Translations under genes and position numbers: made by a program
Source: Mycolicibacter heraklionensis
Lineage (GTDB): Bacteria > Actinomycetota > Actinomycetes > Mycobacteriales > Mycobacteriaceae
Length of the DNA stretch: 64,000 nt
Reading direction: 5' to 3'
Assembly (NCBI RefSeq): GCF_001021505.1
Contig: NZ_LDPO01000006.1
Coordinates: 123,062-187,061 of the forward strand
Shown: positions 24,421-33,172 of the stretch, piece after piece
Numbering within the stretch: position 1 is the first letter of the stretch
Layout: each line of letters starts with the position of its first letter
Notes under the pieces: generated by a model
Database searches by the model: none
Seen by the model: only the letters and a program-made list of their open reading frames with translations
What the model was told of the DNA's origin: nothing

Positions 24421-26558
24421 CCGCAACCACCCGCAGCGCTCCGGTGGGCGAGCTGGACTTCCACGCGCTCAACGCGATGCTCAACCTGTACGACGCCGAC
24501 GGCAAGATCCAGTTCGACATGGATGTGCTGGCCGCCCGTCAGTATTTCTTGGAGCACGTCAACCAGAACACGGTGTTCTTCCACAATCAGGACGAGAAGC
24601 TCGACTACCTGATCCAAAAGGAGTACTACGAGCGCGAGGTGCTCGACCAGTACTCGCGCAACTTCGTCAAGTCGCTGCTGGATCGGGCCTACGCCAAGAA
24701 GTTTCGGTTCCCGACGTTTCTGGGGGCGTTCAAGTACTACACCTCCTACACCCTGAAAACCTTCGACGGCAAGCGCTACCTGGAGCGGTTCGAGGACCGG
24801 GTATGCATGGTGGCGCTGACCCTGGCGGCCGGTGACACCAAGCTGGCCGAGCAGCTCGTCGAGGAGATCATCGACGGCCGCTTCCAGCCGGCCACCCCGA
24901 CCTTCCTGAACTCCGGCAAGAAGCAGCGCGGCGAGGCGGTCAGCTGCTTTTTGCTGCGCATCGAAGACAACATGGAGTCCATCGGCCGGTCGATCAACTC
25001 CGCCCTGCAGCTGTCCAAACGTGGCGGGGGAGTCGCGTTGCTGCTGAGCAACATTCGCGAGCACGGCGCCCCGATCAAGAACATCGAGAACCAGTCTTCC
25101 GGGGTCATCCCGATCATGAAGCTGCTGGAGGACTCGTTCTCCTATGCCAACCAGCTCGGCGCCCGTCAGGGTGCCGGTGCGGTGTACCTGCACGCCCACC
25201 ACCCCGACATCTACCGCTTCCTTGACACCAAGCGAGAGAACGCCGACGAGAAGATCCGGATCAAGACGCTGAGCCTGGGCGTGGTGATCCCCGACATCAC
25301 CTTCGAGCTGGCGAAGAAGAACGAGGACATGTACCTGTTCTCGCCCTACGACGTCGAGAAGTTCTACGGGGTGCCGTTCGCCGACATCTCTGTCAGCGAG
25401 AAGTACTACGAGATGGTCGACAACTCGGCAATCCGCAAGACGAAGATCAAGGCGCGCGAGTTCTTCCAGACCCTGGCCGAGTTGCAGTTCGAATCCGGTT
25501 ATCCCTACATCATGTTCGAGGACACGGTGAACCGGGCGAACCCGATCGCCGGCAAGATCACCCACTCGAACCTGTGCTCGGAGATCCTGCAGGTATCCAC
25601 CCCGTCGGTGTTCAACGATGACTTGTCGTACGCCAAGGTGGGCAAGGACATCTCCTGCAACCTGGGTTCGCTCAACATCGCCAAGGCGATGGACTCGCCC
25701 GACTTCGGCCAGACCATCGAGGTCGCCATCCGGGCGCTGACCGCGGTGTCGGATCAGACCCACATCTGGTCGGTGCCGTCGATCGAGCAGGGCAACAACG
25801 AGTCGCACGCCATCGGCCTGGGGCAGATGAACCTGCACGGATATCTGGCTCGGGAGCGGATCTTCTACGGTTCCGAAGAAGGCATCGACTTCACCAACAT
25901 CTACTTCTACACCGTGCTGTATCACGCCCTGCGCGCATCGAATCGCCTTGCGCTGGAACGGGGTCAAGCGTTCGTGGGCTTCGAGCAGTCCAAGTACGCC
26001 ACCGGTGAGTTCTTCGACAAGTACACCGACCAGGTGTGGGAGCCCAAGACCGCGCGGGTGCGCGAGCTGTTCGCCGACGCGGGCATCCGGATTCCGGACC
26101 AGAACGATTGGCGCCGGCTCAAGGAGTCGGTGCAAGCCCACGGGATCTACAACCAGAACCTGCAGGCCGTTCCTCCGACCGGGTCGATTTCCTACATCAA
26201 CCACTCGACGAGCTCGATCCACCCGATCGTGGCGCGGGTCGAGATCCGCAAGGAAGGCAAGATCGGCCGGGTCTACTACCCGGCGCCGTACATGACCAAC
26301 GACAACCTGGAGTACTACCAGGACGCCTACGAGATCGGCTACGAGAAGATCATCGACACCTACGCCGCGGCCACCCAGCACGTGGACCAGGGGTTGAGCT
26401 TGACGCTGTTCTTCAAGGACACCGCGACCACGCGCGACGTCAACCGGGCGCAGATCTACGCCTGGCGCAAGGGAATCAAGACGCTGTACTACATCCGCCT
26501 GCGGCAGATGGCGCTGGATGGAACGCAGGTGGAGAATTGCGTCAGCTGCATGCTGTGA
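24387..26558 (+). CDS. nrdE: Class Ib ribonucleotide reductase alpha subunit NrdE
   Basis: A 723-residue catalytic subunit reducing ribonucleoside diphosphates. Seen: [12 protein letters not shown] and the first redox Cys in AVSCFLL near residue 192, [14 protein letters not shown] and [12 protein letters not shown] (radical-site region with Asn/Cys/Glu), [15 protein letters not shown], and the C-terminal relay ENCVSCML. There is no N-terminal ATP-cone, as expected for class Ib. The frame is continuous, with no intein or intron. ATG 24387 lies inside nrdI. A GIY-YIG homing endonuclease gene begins 27 bases after the stop. The beta subunit gene nrdF2 lies almost 10 kb downstream. Confidence 0.97.
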   Translation: MPPTAATAEQVTATTRSAPVGELDFHALNAMLNLYDADGKIQFDMDVLAARQYFLEHVNQNTVFFHNQDEKLDYLIQKEYYEREVLDQYSRNFVKSLLDRAYAKKFRFPTFLGAFKYYTSYTLKTFDGKRYLERFEDRVCMVALTLAAGDTKLAEQLVEEIIDGRFQPATPTFLNSGKKQRGEAVSCFLLRIEDNMESIGRSINSALQLSKRGGGVALLLSNIREHGAPIKNIENQSSGVIPIMKLLEDSFSYANQLGARQGAGAVYLHAHHPDIYRFLDTKRENADEKIRIKTLSLGVVIPDITFELAKKNEDMYLFSPYDVEKFYGVPFADISVSEKYYEMVDNSAIRKTKIKAREFFQTLAELQFESGYPYIMFEDTVNRANPIAGKITHSNLCSEILQVSTPSVFNDDLSYAKVGKDISCNLGSLNIAKAMDSPDFGQTIEVAIRALTAVSDQTHIWSVPSIEQGNNESHAIGLGQMNLHGYLARERIFYGSEEGIDFTNIYFYTVLYHALRASNRLALERGQAFVGFEQSKYATGEFFDKYTDQVWEPKTARVRELFADAGIRIPDQNDWRRLKESVQAHGIYNQNLQAVPPTGSISYINHSTSSIHPIVARVEIRKEGKIGRVYYPAPYMTNDNLEYYQDAYEIGYEKIIDTYAAATQHVDQGLSLTLFFKDTATTRDVNRAQIYAWRKGIKTLYYIRLRQMALDGTQVENCVSCML

Positions 26559-26585
26559 CGCCTGGTCGCTGAAGGCCGGGACGCG

Positions 26586-27362
26586 GTGCCCCTCGAATCG
26601 CCGGGCGGAGGCCTGATCTACGGGGTCAGGCTGCGATCGGATTCGCGGTATCGTTATGTCGGCCTCACGACGAAAAGGGCGCAAGTACGGCTTTGCCAGC
26701 ATTTGAAGGAAGCCGCTGCCGGGAGGAAGACCCCGTTCTACGACTGGTTGCGTAAGCAGGATCGCGACAGCGTGATCGTGGATCAGCTGGATTGGACGGA
26801 TGACCTCGATGAGCTCGGTGAGGCCGAGATCGCTTGGATAGCCCTCCTTCGGCATGAGGGGCATCCTTTGCTGAATATTGCTGCTGGTGGACTTGGGCCG
26901 ACAGGAGTGGAATGGACCGCGGAGATGCGGGAGGCAGCGAGGATCCGATCGACCGGTCGTAAGGTTCCTAGCCGCTTCGGCGAGGAGAATCCGTTCTATC
27001 AACGGGAGCACTCTGCGGAGCAACGGGCGAAATGGTCAGCCGCACGTAAGGGCACAAACGTCGGCCCTGACAATCCGAACTACCGGAAGTTTGGTGCTGA
27101 CCACCCCAGCTTCGGCCACGTAATGTCGGCGGAGGCGAAGGCCAAGCTCTCCGAGATGAGGAAAGGCGCCGGAAACCCAAATTTTGGGAGAACCGCGAGC
27201 AAAGAGACCCGCGCCAAGATGTCAGCGGCGAGGAAGGGTCGCCCAATGCCGTCGAGTCGACGCAGCGCTCATACGCGCTATCACACGAACAAGGGCGCCT
27301 TTAGGGACACGTGTCCGTACTGCCTTGATGAGCAGGCGCAGCTGCCACCGCCATCTGATTAG
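26586..27362 (+). CDS. GIY-YIG homing endonuclease with NUMOD3 repeats
   Basis: A 258-residue free-standing homing endonuclease. The GIY-YIG nuclease domain covers about 8-100: LIYGVRL for GIY, YRYVGLTTK for YIG, the Arg in VRLCQHLKEA, and the catalytic Glu in GEAEIAWI. Then at least three NUMOD3 DNA-binding repeats follow (SAEQRAKWSAARKG, SAEAKAKLSEMRKG with GNPNFGR, SKETRAKMSAARKG). The tail has a His-rich turn and CPYC, possibly a zinc finger. GTG 26586 is the best start. Base composition is visibly less GC-biased than nrdE. The position right behind nrdE suggests homing into RNR genes, a well-known target class. It looks intact. Confidence 0.88.
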   Translation: MPLESPGGGLIYGVRLRSDSRYRYVGLTTKRAQVRLCQHLKEAAAGRKTPFYDWLRKQDRDSVIVDQLDWTDDLDELGEAEIAWIALLRHEGHPLLNIAAGGLGPTGVEWTAEMREAARIRSTGRKVPSRFGEENPFYQREHSAEQRAKWSAARKGTNVGPDNPNYRKFGADHPSFGHVMSAEAKAKLSEMRKGAGNPNFGRTASKETRAKMSAARKGRPMPSSRRSAHTRYHTNKGAFRDTCPYCLDEQAQLPPPSD

Positions 27363-27501
27363 TTACTTTCGAAGGGGCAAGTGACCGGCTCGTATCCCAC
27401 GACAGAGGTGTCGCAGGAGTTGAAGCTTCGCCAAACTCGACAAACGCCTTGCCCAAACAGCGGGGCCGAGCAGCCAGTGCGCCCGTCACAGAATTCGTCG
27501 G

Positions 27502-27888
27502 CTAGGGCGCAGGTGCAGGCTTTGCGGCCGGGGGATGTTCCATTCCCGCGGGGCACGGTTCTCCGGCGGCAGTGTAAAACGGTTGACCCGACGGGGCGTA
27601 GCAGGGCGGAAGGCCAGCGGTCTGCTGCGCGGCGATTTCATCGTGGCTGGCGAGTGGTCGGTCGATCGCACCGCCGACGGCACCGGCGGTGGCACCGGCG
27701 ATGACATCATTGGCAACGGCGCCCAGCAGGCCTGGGCCGCAGGGGCCGGGCACGAAGATCGGGCCCAGGATGCCCGGGCAGATCCCGGCGTGTGCGAGCG
27801 GCGGCGCCGCGGTGGGCGCGATCGCCATGGCGGCGACCGCCATAGCAGCCACAGTCAGAAGATGTGTGACGCGGCGTTCGCCGTGCAT
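27502..27888 (-). CDS. Small secreted Cys-containing protein, unknown function
   Basis: A 128-residue exported protein. It has a signal peptide to about residue 34 (THLLTVAAMAVAAMAIAP, then AHA), then a mature chain with paired cysteines (GICPG, GPCGP, LPPCYAP, GEPCPAG) and a Pro/Ala-rich tail. The middle AIAGATAGAVGG-like stretch is small-residue-rich. AGGAAGGG precedes ATG 27888. No family is recognised beyond resemblance to small secreted mycobacterial proteins. A 21-bp tandem repeat lies in its promoter region. The 27363-27501 gap holds nothing I recognise. Confidence 0.72.
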   Translation of the reverse strand: MHGERRVTHLLTVAAMAVAAMAIAPTAAPPLAHAGICPGILGPIFVPGPCGPGLLGAVANDVIAGATAGAVGGAIDRPLASHDEIAAQQTAGLPPCYAPSGQPFYTAAGEPCPAGMEHPPAAKPAPAP

Positions 27889-27926
27889 GGCATCCCTTCC
27901 TGGTGAGGACCTGATCGGTCCCTAGA

Positions 27927-27968
27927 TTACCCGAAACAAGATCAGCGTTACCCGAAACAAGATCAGCG
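27927..27968. repeat. Exact 21-bp tandem duplication
   Basis: A 21-bp unit beginning TTACCCGAAACAAG and ending ATCAGCG is present twice head to tail at 27927-27947 and 27948-27968 with no mismatch. It lies upstream of the small secreted protein gene. It could be a recent slippage event or a duplicated binding site; 21 bp is two helical turns. Confidence 0.85.
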
Positions 27969-28070
27969 CGCCCGTGCCCCGAACGTAGGTGACCCTGAAC
28001 TCAACTGCTTTATCGTCGAATTCGCAACGTAGACAGCAGATTTCCGATGGACACCGCCAGTGCGTGAGGA

Positions 28071-28457
28071 TCAGCCCTCGCGCGACCGCTCGGAATGCAG
28101 CGCCTTGATGCGCCGCTGCTCGCGCAGCACCGACTGGTAGTTCTCACGTTCGGCGACCAGCCACTCCGGCTTCTCCTCGAGCAGCTGACCGATCTGTTCG
28201 GTGGTCAGCACGTTGTTCACGCCGCTACGCGTGAGACCGGAGATCGAGATGCCCAGCTTGGCCGCCACCAGGTTCTTCGGGTGCGGCCCGTTCTTGCGCA
28301 GGTCCTTGAGCCACTGGGGCGGATCGGCCAGCAGGGCGGCGAGCTCGCTTCGGGTGATCGCGTTCTCTTGGAACTCGGCGGGCGTCGCGGGCAGGTACAC
28401 GTCCAGTTTCTTGGCGGCCGTCGCGGGTTTCATGGACTGTGCGTTAGGCCTGCTCAT
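28071..28457 (-). CDS. DUF5997 family protein
   Basis: A 128-residue conserved actinobacterial protein of the DUF5997 type: AKKLDVYLPATPAEFQ near residue 16, ITRSELAALLADPP, LRKNGPHPKNLVAAKLGIS and ERENYQSVLREQRR. It has no signal peptide or membrane segment and looks like a small helical, possibly nucleic-acid-binding protein, with a helix-turn-helix-like SISGLTRSGV region. The function is not known. It is divergent from a LysR-substrate-domain gene, 28 bases apart. The ATG at 28457 is preceded by TAGGCT at the right distance for leaderless transcription. Confidence 0.75.
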   Translation of the reverse strand: MSRPNAQSMKPATAAKKLDVYLPATPAEFQENAITRSELAALLADPPQWLKDLRKNGPHPKNLVAAKLGISISGLTRSGVNNVLTTEQIGQLLEEKPEWLVAERENYQSVLREQRRIKALHSERSREG

Positions 28458-28485
28458 GGCGTCAGCCTATCGGTAGCCTGATGCG
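28458..28485. promoter_or_regulatory. 28-bp bidirectional leaderless promoter
   Basis: Between divergent start codons only 28 bases remain. Plus strand: TAGCCT at 28474-28479 followed by six bases and GTG. Minus strand: TAGGCT at 28469-28464 followed by six bases and ATG. Both -10 elements sit where transcription would begin at the start codon, and neither gene has a ribosome-binding site. Confidence 0.6.
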
Positions 28486-29199
28486 GTGAACCCGCCTTCC
28501 CTCACCCTCGGCTACGTCCCCGGTGGTACGCCCGCGAAGTGGGCTCGGGTGTGGGCGGAGCGCCATCCGGACGTCCCACTGCTGCTGCACACCGTCGCTG
28601 CGGCGGACGCGCCCGCGGCGGTACGAGCGGGCACCGTCGATGTGGCGCTGCTTCGGCCGCCGGTCGACACCTCAGGACTGGCGGTCATTCCGCTCTACGA
28701 GGAGACGACGGTGGCCGTGGTGCCCAAGGACCACGTCTTCAATGCCGTTGATGAGATCACCTCAGCGGACCTCAGTGGCGAGCCACTACTGCTCCCACTC
28801 GACGATGTTGTCGCCTGGGCTGATGCACCCGGCAAGTCGATCGACTTTCGTCCTGAAACCACCAAGGACGCAATAGAACTCGTCGCTGCCGGGCTGGGTG
28901 CACTGATCGTTCCGCAGTCGTTGGCGCGGCTATATCACCGCAAGGACCTCACCTACCGGCCGATCACCGATGCGCCCACCTGCCCGGTGTCGCTGGCCTT
29001 CAGCCAAGGATCGCAGTCCACGCTGGTCGAGGAGTTCGTCGGCATCGTGCGCGGCCGCAAGCCCGGTTCCTCGCGGGGACAGTCCCAGCCGGCACCGAAA
29101 CGCACCGCCCGGGAGAAGACCCTCGCCAAGCAGGCCGCCCGGGCAGCGGCGGGCAAGGTCGCCCGCCAGCCGGGTGGAGTCCAGCGCGGTCGACGCTGA
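28486..29199 (+). CDS. LysR substrate-binding-domain protein lacking the DNA-binding domain
   Basis: A 237-residue protein corresponding only to the effector domain of LysR regulators (periplasmic-binding-protein fold): LTLGYVPGGTPAKWARVW, RAGTVDVALLRPPVD, YEETTVAVVPKDH and AAGLGALIVPQSLARL. The N-terminal winged helix is absent. Instead the C-terminal 45 residues are strongly basic (KRTAREKTLAKQAARAAAGK). GTG 28486 is leaderless. Pairing with the divergent DUF5997 gene is likely functional and, to my memory, common in actinobacteria. Whether it senses a ligand and binds nucleic acid through its basic tail is open. Confidence 0.78.
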   Translation: MNPPSLTLGYVPGGTPAKWARVWAERHPDVPLLLHTVAAADAPAAVRAGTVDVALLRPPVDTSGLAVIPLYEETTVAVVPKDHVFNAVDEITSADLSGEPLLLPLDDVVAWADAPGKSIDFRPETTKDAIELVAAGLGALIVPQSLARLYHRKDLTYRPITDAPTCPVSLAFSQGSQSTLVEEFVGIVRGRKPGSSRGQSQPAPKRTAREKTLAKQAARAAAGKVARQPGGVQRGRR

Positions 29200-29220
29200 C
29201 GCAAACCGGCGGCGGCGAGT

Positions 29221-30183
<963 letters not shown>

Positions 30184-30810
30184 CTAGCCTTCGTCGACGG
30201 TAAACAGCGTCGCGGCGCGGGCGGCCTCGAACCGCTCGGACACGTCGGCCCAGTTGACCAACGACCATAGCCGCTCGATGTAATCGGTCTTGACGTTGCG
30301 GTACTGGAGGTAGAACGCATGCTCCCAGGCGTCGAACACCAGCAGCGGGGTGCTGGTCGGGACCACGGTGATGTGGTGGTCGTGGATCTGGTTGACGACC
30401 AACCGCGCCCCAAACGGATCCCAGGCCAGTGCGCCCCAGCCTGATCCCTGCACGCTGGCGGTGGCCGCCGTCATCTCCGCCCGAAAGGCATCGAAGTCGC
30501 CGAAGAACTCGTCAATCGCGGCGGCGAGTTCCCCGCCGGGCCGGTCGCCTCCGTCGGGGGACAGGTTGGTCCAGAACATCGAGTGCAGGCTGTGGCCGGC
30601 CACGTGAAAGGCCAGGGTCCGCTCGAGCCCGGGTAGCCGCGAGAAGTCGCGGGTCTGGCGCATCTCGCCGATCTGTTCCAACGTCGCGTTCGCGCCCTTG
30701 ACATAGGCGGCGTGGTGCGCGCCGTGGTGCAGCGCCATGATCTCACCGCTGATCGCGGGTTCAAGATCACCGTAGTCGTAGGTCAAATCGGGAAGTTGGT
30801 AGACGGACAT
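30184..30810 (-). CDS. Fe/Mn superoxide dismutase
   Basis: A 208-residue superoxide dismutase of the Fe/Mn family. Metal ligands are visible: His in LHHGAHHAAYVKGAN near 28, His in FHVAGHSLHSMFW near 76, and Asp and His in FDAWEHAFYLQY near 160-164. VQGSGWGALAWDP near 122 and the QIHDHHIT segment are close to M. tuberculosis SodA, though clearly divergent, so this is likely a second, cytosolic paralogue. It has no signal peptide. GAGGAGAAG precedes ATG 30810. It is the first gene of the sod-nrdF operon, behind a DtxR/IdeR-like box at 30882. Fe or Mn preference cannot be called by eye. Confidence 0.93.
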   Translation of the reverse strand: MSVYQLPDLTYDYGDLEPAISGEIMALHHGAHHAAYVKGANATLEQIGEMRQTRDFSRLPGLERTLAFHVAGHSLHSMFWTNLSPDGGDRPGGELAAAIDEFFGDFDAFRAEMTAATASVQGSGWGALAWDPFGARLVVNQIHDHHITVVPTSTPLLVFDAWEHAFYLQYRNVKTDYIERLWSLVNWADVSERFEAARAATLFTVDEG

Positions 30811-30881
30811 CGCGCGCTTCTCCTCATACGGCTGGGGTTGTTGCGCTTCATACCGTAGCCTGATTTCGGCGAGCCAAACAA

Positions 30882-30900
30882 TTAGTTAAGGCTAGCCATA
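30882..30900. promoter_or_regulatory. DtxR/IdeR/MntR-like box upstream of sod-nrdF
   Basis: The 19-mer TTAGTTAAGGCTAGCCATA matches the IdeR/DtxR consensus TTAGGTTAGSCTAACCTAA at about 14 of 19 positions, with the central GGCTA intact. It is 72-90 bases upstream of the sod start. The match is imperfect, so iron (IdeR) or manganese (MntR) control is a hypothesis. Confidence 0.5.
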
Positions 30901-30925
30901 AATCTGTCCGGGTCGTTGGCCGCAG

Positions 30926-30972
30926 GGTGACCGCACCGCTGCCAGCGCCGTGGCGGCAGCATCGGTGTCACC
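30926..30972. other. Nested dyad in the sod upstream gap
   Basis: GGTGAC (30926-30931) pairs with GTCACC (30967-30972), enclosing GCTGCC (30938-30943) with GGCAGC (30955-30960). There is no T-run. It may end transcription from the reductase gene whose stop is at 31127, or be an intergenic repeat. The rest of 30973-31126 shows nothing recognisable. Confidence 0.35.
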
Positions 30973-31126
30973 GGCCGTGAGGCCGAAGCGGCAACGTAAT
31001 AGCACTGGTGGGCTTGGGGATTCGGGTGCTGGACCGGCAACGACGAAACTCACCGGGCGGTGAGGCGTCGACGAGGGGTACTACGCCGCGCCGGCGTGCC
31101 GCGTCGTTAGATTCCCGTTGGCAACG

Positions 31127-32308
31127 TCAGTAGCGGTGCTCGGGCCGTCCCTCGGAATTGGCGTACAGCCGGTTAAGCATGACTTCGCGGAATCGCGCGT
31201 TGTCCAGCAACTTGAGTCCGGCATTCGCCAGCGCCGGCTTACCGGCCAGCTTGTGAAAGAACCGGCCGCGCTTGTACTCCCGGCCCCAGGCCGCTTCCAT
31301 CCGCTGGGCGTAGTTGGTGAAATCGTCGGGCCCGCCGTTGGTCAACGCTGCGACCGCGCACTCACCGGCGGCCAGCCCCGACTCCAGCGCCTTGGAGATC
31401 CCGGCGCCCGAGGTCGGCCGGCCCGCACCCAAGGAGTCCCCGGTGAACAGCACCCCGGGCCGCCACGGCGGCCACGCGGTGAAGCCCATCGGCAGGCGCC
31501 AGGCCCGCACGGTCTTGGACTGCTTGAGTTCGGTGATCGACGGCAGTTCCCACTCGCGGGGCAACGTCTCGAGAAAGTCGCCGAGGAAGTGCGTGGCGTT
31601 GATGGCCTGCCAGTTCTTGTAGCTGTTGACGTAGCCCAAGCCGATGTTGACCCGGCCGTCACCCAACGGGAACACCCACCCGTAGCCGGGCAGCTGGTCG
31701 CCCTGAAAGACCAGCTTCATGTAGATGTCGAGGGAGTCGACGTCGGGCCGGACGGCGGGCATCTCGGCGCGGATCGCGATCGCGGAGTAGCCGTTGTAGT
31801 CCGAGTCGAGCTTCAGCGCCCGCTTGATCGGGGAGTAGGCGCCGTCCGCGGCGATCACCGCATCCGCCAGCACCTTCTCGCCGCCCTTGAGCATCACCCC
31901 GACGACCCGACCGGTGTCGTCGAGCACCGGTCCGGTCGCCTCGGCGGACTGCCGGACCTCGGCACCGGCCGATTCGGCGTGCTTGAGCAGCAACGTGTCC
32001 AGTTCCGGGCGGCGGGCGACGTAGCCGTGATCGGGCATGCCGGGCCGGCGCGGAAACGACAGCTCCCACTCGCTTGGGCTGAACACCTTCACCCGGTTGA
32101 CCCGGTGAAACTTGTCGATCTGCTCGGCCAGGCCCATTTTCTGCAGGTAGCTGACCGCGCGCGCGGTCAGGCCGTCACCGCAGGGCTTGTCCCGCGGGAA
32201 CTCAGCCTTGTCCAGGACGACGACGCTCGCGCCAGCCTGCCTGGCCTGCCAGGCGGCCGCCGACCCTGCTGGACCTCCGCCGACAACTGCAAGGTCGAAT
32301 CGCTGCAC
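31127..32308 (-). CDS. Geranylgeranyl-reductase-family FAD oxidoreductase
   Basis: A 393-residue flavoprotein of the geranylgeranyl reductase family, which saturates isoprenoid chains (in mycobacteria, for example, one double bond of menaquinone by MenJ). Seen: FDLAVVGGGPAGSAAAW at the N-terminus, DKPCGDGLTARAV near 45, YVARRPELDTLLL, VIAADGAYSPIKR, and GDSLGAGRPTSGAGISKALE near 285. GTG 32308 (or the adjacent GTG 32311) is chosen because any longer start runs into the divergent tetR gene. A 70-base divergent region separates it from tetR. It resembles MenJ-type proteins but is not proven to be one. Confidence 0.82.
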   Translation of the reverse strand: MQRFDLAVVGGGPAGSAAAWQARQAGASVVVLDKAEFPRDKPCGDGLTARAVSYLQKMGLAEQIDKFHRVNRVKVFSPSEWELSFPRRPGMPDHGYVARRPELDTLLLKHAESAGAEVRQSAEATGPVLDDTGRVVGVMLKGGEKVLADAVIAADGAYSPIKRALKLDSDYNGYSAIAIRAEMPAVRPDVDSLDIYMKLVFQGDQLPGYGWVFPLGDGRVNIGLGYVNSYKNWQAINATHFLGDFLETLPREWELPSITELKQSKTVRAWRLPMGFTAWPPWRPGVLFTGDSLGAGRPTSGAGISKALESGLAAGECAVAALTNGGPDDFTNYAQRMEAAWGREYKRGRFFHKLAGKPALANAGLKLLDNARFREVMLNRLYANSEGRPEHRY

Positions 32309-32377
32309 CACAGCCGCGATGTTAGCCGACGGCCGGTCTGCCCAGGTCAGCGGCGGCAACGCTGTAAGGTGCTTGAC

Positions 32378-33115
32378 GTGCGCGGAACGACGAGACCCAA
32401 GCCGGCCGAAAACGGCGGGCAGAAGGTCGACGCGCGCAGCGAGCGCTGGCGCGAACACCGCAAGAAGGTCCGCAGCGAGATCGTCGACGCCGCCTTCCGG
32501 TCCATCGACCGGCTCGGCCCTGAAGTGAGCGTGCGCGAGATCGCCGAGGAAGCCGGTACCGCCAAGCCCAAGATCTACCGGCATTTCGCCGACAAGGACG
32601 ACCTGTTCGAGGCCGTCGGGGCTCGGCTGCGCGACGACCTGTGGACGGCGATCTTCGCCTCGATCGACGTCGCCACCAACTCGCTGCGCGACATCGTCCA
32701 GCGCAGCGTCGAAGAGTACGTCACCCTGGTCGACGAGCACCCCAATGTGCTGCGGTTCTTCATCCAGGGGCGGGCGCGAGCGCAGGCCGAGTCGAGGATG
32801 CGGGCACTCAACGAAGGCCGGACCATCACGCTGGCGATGGCCGAGATGATCAACAACGAACTGCAGGACCTGGACCTCAACCGCGGCGCGCTGGATCTGG
32901 CCGCATTCGCGGCCTTCGGCAGTGCGACCTCGGCCACGGACTGGTGGCTTGGGCCGGAATTGGACAGCCCGCGGCGCATGCCCCGCGACACCTTCGTGGA
33001 CTACCTGACAACGATCATGATCAGTGTCGTCGGCGGCACCGCCCAGAACCTCGGCATCGTGATGGACCCCGATCAGCCGATCCAGGCGGCGGTCCGGAGT
33101 CGACCGGTCGCCTGA
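32378..33115 (+). CDS. TetR-family transcriptional regulator (Rv3050c-like)
   Basis: A 245-residue TetR regulator. The helix-turn-helix is at about residues 28-72 (RSEIVDAAFRSIDRLG, VSVREIAEEAGTAKPKIYRH), preceded by a basic leader segment. The ligand domain includes a WWLGPELDSPRR stretch. GTG 32378 lacks a ribosome-binding site, and TAAGGT seven bases before it may be a -10 for leaderless expression. It is divergent from the reductase gene. From memory it corresponds in length and order to Rv3050c, between nrdE and the monooxygenase. Confidence 0.82.
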   Translation: MRGTTRPKPAENGGQKVDARSERWREHRKKVRSEIVDAAFRSIDRLGPEVSVREIAEEAGTAKPKIYRHFADKDDLFEAVGARLRDDLWTAIFASIDVATNSLRDIVQRSVEEYVTLVDEHPNVLRFFIQGRARAQAESRMRALNEGRTITLAMAEMINNELQDLDLNRGALDLAAFAAFGSATSATDWWLGPELDSPRRMPRDTFVDYLTTIMISVVGGTAQNLGIVMDPDQPIQAAVRSRPVA

Positions 33116-33172
33116 TCATCCGGCGGACGGGTCCGGCGAACCCGAGCGGGCGACACGCTGAGTGCTGGACCT

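Noticed and set aside
24387..26558. Intein or intron in nrdE, suggested by the adjacent homing endonuclease
   Set aside because: The protein is continuous at 723 residues with all motifs in normal order and no splicing-domain sequences.
30811..30930. NrdR box upstream of the sod-nrdF operon
   Set aside because: No ACACTA-N4-TAGTGT-like sequence or tandem spacing is present. The only clear motif is DtxR/IdeR-like.
32309..32740. A longer geranylgeranyl-reductase-family protein starting near 32740
   Set aside because: The extra 144 residues are antisense to the tetR gene, and the FAD-binding strand begins at the chosen GTG.
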